DNA of 64,000 bases from Saprospiraceae bacterium UBA7328 (lineage in GTDB: Bacteria; Bacteroidota; Bacteroidia; Chitinophagales; Saprospiraceae): assembly GCA_002471345.1 (NCBI GenBank), contig DKPS01000114.1, forward strand, positions 32,475 through 96,474, in the 5' to 3' direction. Each line of letters opens with the position of its first letter. Position 1 is the stretch's first letter. Below, in pieces: positions 62,942 through 64,000 of the stretch. The translations under genes were made by a program, and so were the position numbers. The notes under the pieces are model-generated. The model had not been told where the DNA came from. It did no database searches and saw only the letters and a program-made list of their open reading frames with translations.

Positions 62942-64000
62942 ATGAAAGAAGCAGTAATAGTCTCCACAGCGCGGCCTGGGATAGGAAGAGCGTACAAAGG
63001 AGCATTTAATAATACCAATTCACCAACTCTTGGAGGGTGGGCAATCGAAGAAGCAGTAAAGAGATCTGGAATCGATGGTGCTGAGGTAGATGATGTAATC
63101 ATGGGCTGTGCATTAGGCCAAGGATCGTCATCTCCTAATATAGGTAGACTTTCTGCACTTTCTGCAGGACTTCCTGTCACAGTAAGTGGTATGACAATGG
63201 ATAGACAATGTTCATCAGGGATGATGGCCATAGCCACTGCCGCTAAACAAGTACTTCATGATGGAATGGATATCGTTGTAGGTGGAGGAATTGACTCTAT
63301 TAGTCTAGTGCAAAATCAGCATATGAATATGCATAGAATGGTAGACAAGGCATTGGTAAAAAAGGTGCCTGCTGCATACATGCCTATGTTGCAAACTGCA
63401 GAAATAGTGGCAGATAGATATGGTATAAGTAGAGATGCCCAAGATGAATATGGCTACCAAAGTCAGATGAGAACTGCTGCTGCTCAAGAGGCCGGTAAGT
63501 TTGACGATGAGATCTTTGCTGTGACTACCACTAAGGGATTGATGAACAAAGAGACTAAGGAAGTTACGTTCCAAGAAGTAACATTGACTAAAGATGAAGG
63601 GAATAGGCCTGAAACAAGATTAGAAGCCTTAAAAGGATTAAGATTAGTAAATGAGGGAGGAACGATTACAGCGGGAAATGCAAGTCAACTCTCTGATGGA
63701 GCATCAGCTTCTGTGGTGATGGATAGTAAACTGGCAGAAAAAAAAGGATTAAATCCACTTGGAGCTTATAGAGGAATTGCTGTAGCAGGATGTGAGCCTG
63801 ATGAAATGGGAATAGGTCCAGTTTTCGCAGTGCCAAAATTACTTAAAGCACATGGTCTTAAAGTGGACGATATAGGACTTTGGGAACTCAATGAAGCATT
63901 TGCGGTTCAAGTGTTGTATTGTCAGGAAAAATTAGGGATCCCAAATGAATTGCTTAATGTAAATGGAGGAGCAATATCAATAGGACATCCTTATGGAATG
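62942..64000 (+). CDS. Acetyl-CoA acetyltransferase (thiolase), 3'-truncated by window edge
   Basis: At least 353 codons are visible from ATG 62942 (MKEAVIVSTARPGIGRAYKG) and the frame runs open off the right edge. Thiolase motifs: catalytic Cys in DRQCSSGMMA, ITAGNASQLSDGASA, LWELNEAFAVQ and the start of NGGAISIGHPYGM with the His of the active site. It condenses or cleaves 3-ketoacyl-CoA, as in beta-oxidation or acetoacetyl-CoA formation. The rest of the operon lies outside the window. Confidence 0.95.
   Translation, partial: MKEAVIVSTARPGIGRAYKGAFNNTNSPTLGGWAIEEAVKRSGIDGAEVDDVIMGCALGQGSSSPNIGRLSALSAGLPVTVSGMTMDRQCSSGMMAIATAAKQVLHDGMDIVVGGGIDSISLVQNQHMNMHRMVDKALVKKVPAAYMPMLQTAEIVADRYGISRDAQDEYGYQSQMRTAAAQEAGKFDDEIFAVTTTKGLMNKETKEVTFQEVTLTKDEGNRPETRLEALKGLRLVNEGGTITAGNASQLSDGASASVVMDSKLAEKKGLNPLGAYRGIAVAGCEPDEMGIGPVFAVPKLLKAHGLKVDDIGLWELNEAFAVQVLYCQEKLGIPNELLNVNGGAISIGHPYGM

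Noticed and set aside
1..64000. tRNA or rRNA genes
   Set aside because: No cloverleaf with a GTTCRANYC T-arm or rRNA signature was recognised by eye. A dedicated tRNA scan would settle this.

Overview
This is an AT-rich stretch of a Bacteroidota chromosome. Several proteins carry type IX secretion (T9SS) C-terminal sorting domains. There is a PorP/SprF protein beside a very long SprB-repeat protein, a DUF1800/DUF1501 pair, 3-coathanger-stack domains, a LytS/LytTR two-component pair and little use of Shine-Dalgarno sequences. The mix of domains resembles Saprospiria or related environmental lineages, but that placement is inference.

Positions 1-13283 form an uptake [NiFe]-hydrogenase island. 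It opens inside the large subunit (the N-terminus lies outside the window) and continues with a degenerate maturation-protease-like protein, a winged-helix protein with a Cys cluster, a Rieske-like protein lacking one canonical cluster His, a lipoprotein, a canonical maturation endopeptidase, a membrane-anchored relative of the lipoprotein, a CooC-type nickel ATPase and HypC. On the opposite strand are two tandem TetR regulators, HypE, HypD and HypF. HypA and HypB are not in the window. Two copies of a roughly 105-bp hairpin-rich repeat flank the membrane-anchored gene. A decayed FISUMP-type fragment lies between hypD and hypF.

Positions 13.9-28.8 kb carry an exported-protein block: DUF1800, DUF1501, a PA14-like/discoidin-like T9SS protein, a CBM9-like protein, a reprolysin-like metalloprotease with a P-domain, and a VPS10/sortilin-like beta-propeller. 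Two tiny LuxR-HTH-only proteins each follow a 3-coathanger-stack protein. A third lipoprotein of the hydrogenase-island type and MsrB close the block. Positions 28.8-43.99 kb hold PorP/SprF and its giant T9SS partner, SppA, a double YceI protein, a CotH-like T9SS protein, a ten-repeat ankyrin protein, a LytS/LytTR pair and a TonB-like protein.

Positions 44-64 kb are mostly metabolic: an IolG-like dehydrogenase with a sodium/solute symporter, an MFS transporter, a GalT plus arabinokinase-like GHMP kinase operon, a GlcD-type FAD oxidase, a VOC protein, a second symporter with a small partner, a TPR lipoprotein, a broken VapBC-type toxin-antitoxin locus, two SDRs, an M20 amidohydrolase, an alpha/beta hydrolase, a PPOX-fold protein, a DinB protein and a thiolase cut off by the right edge. 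No tRNA, rRNA, CRISPR array or intact transposase was recognised by eye.
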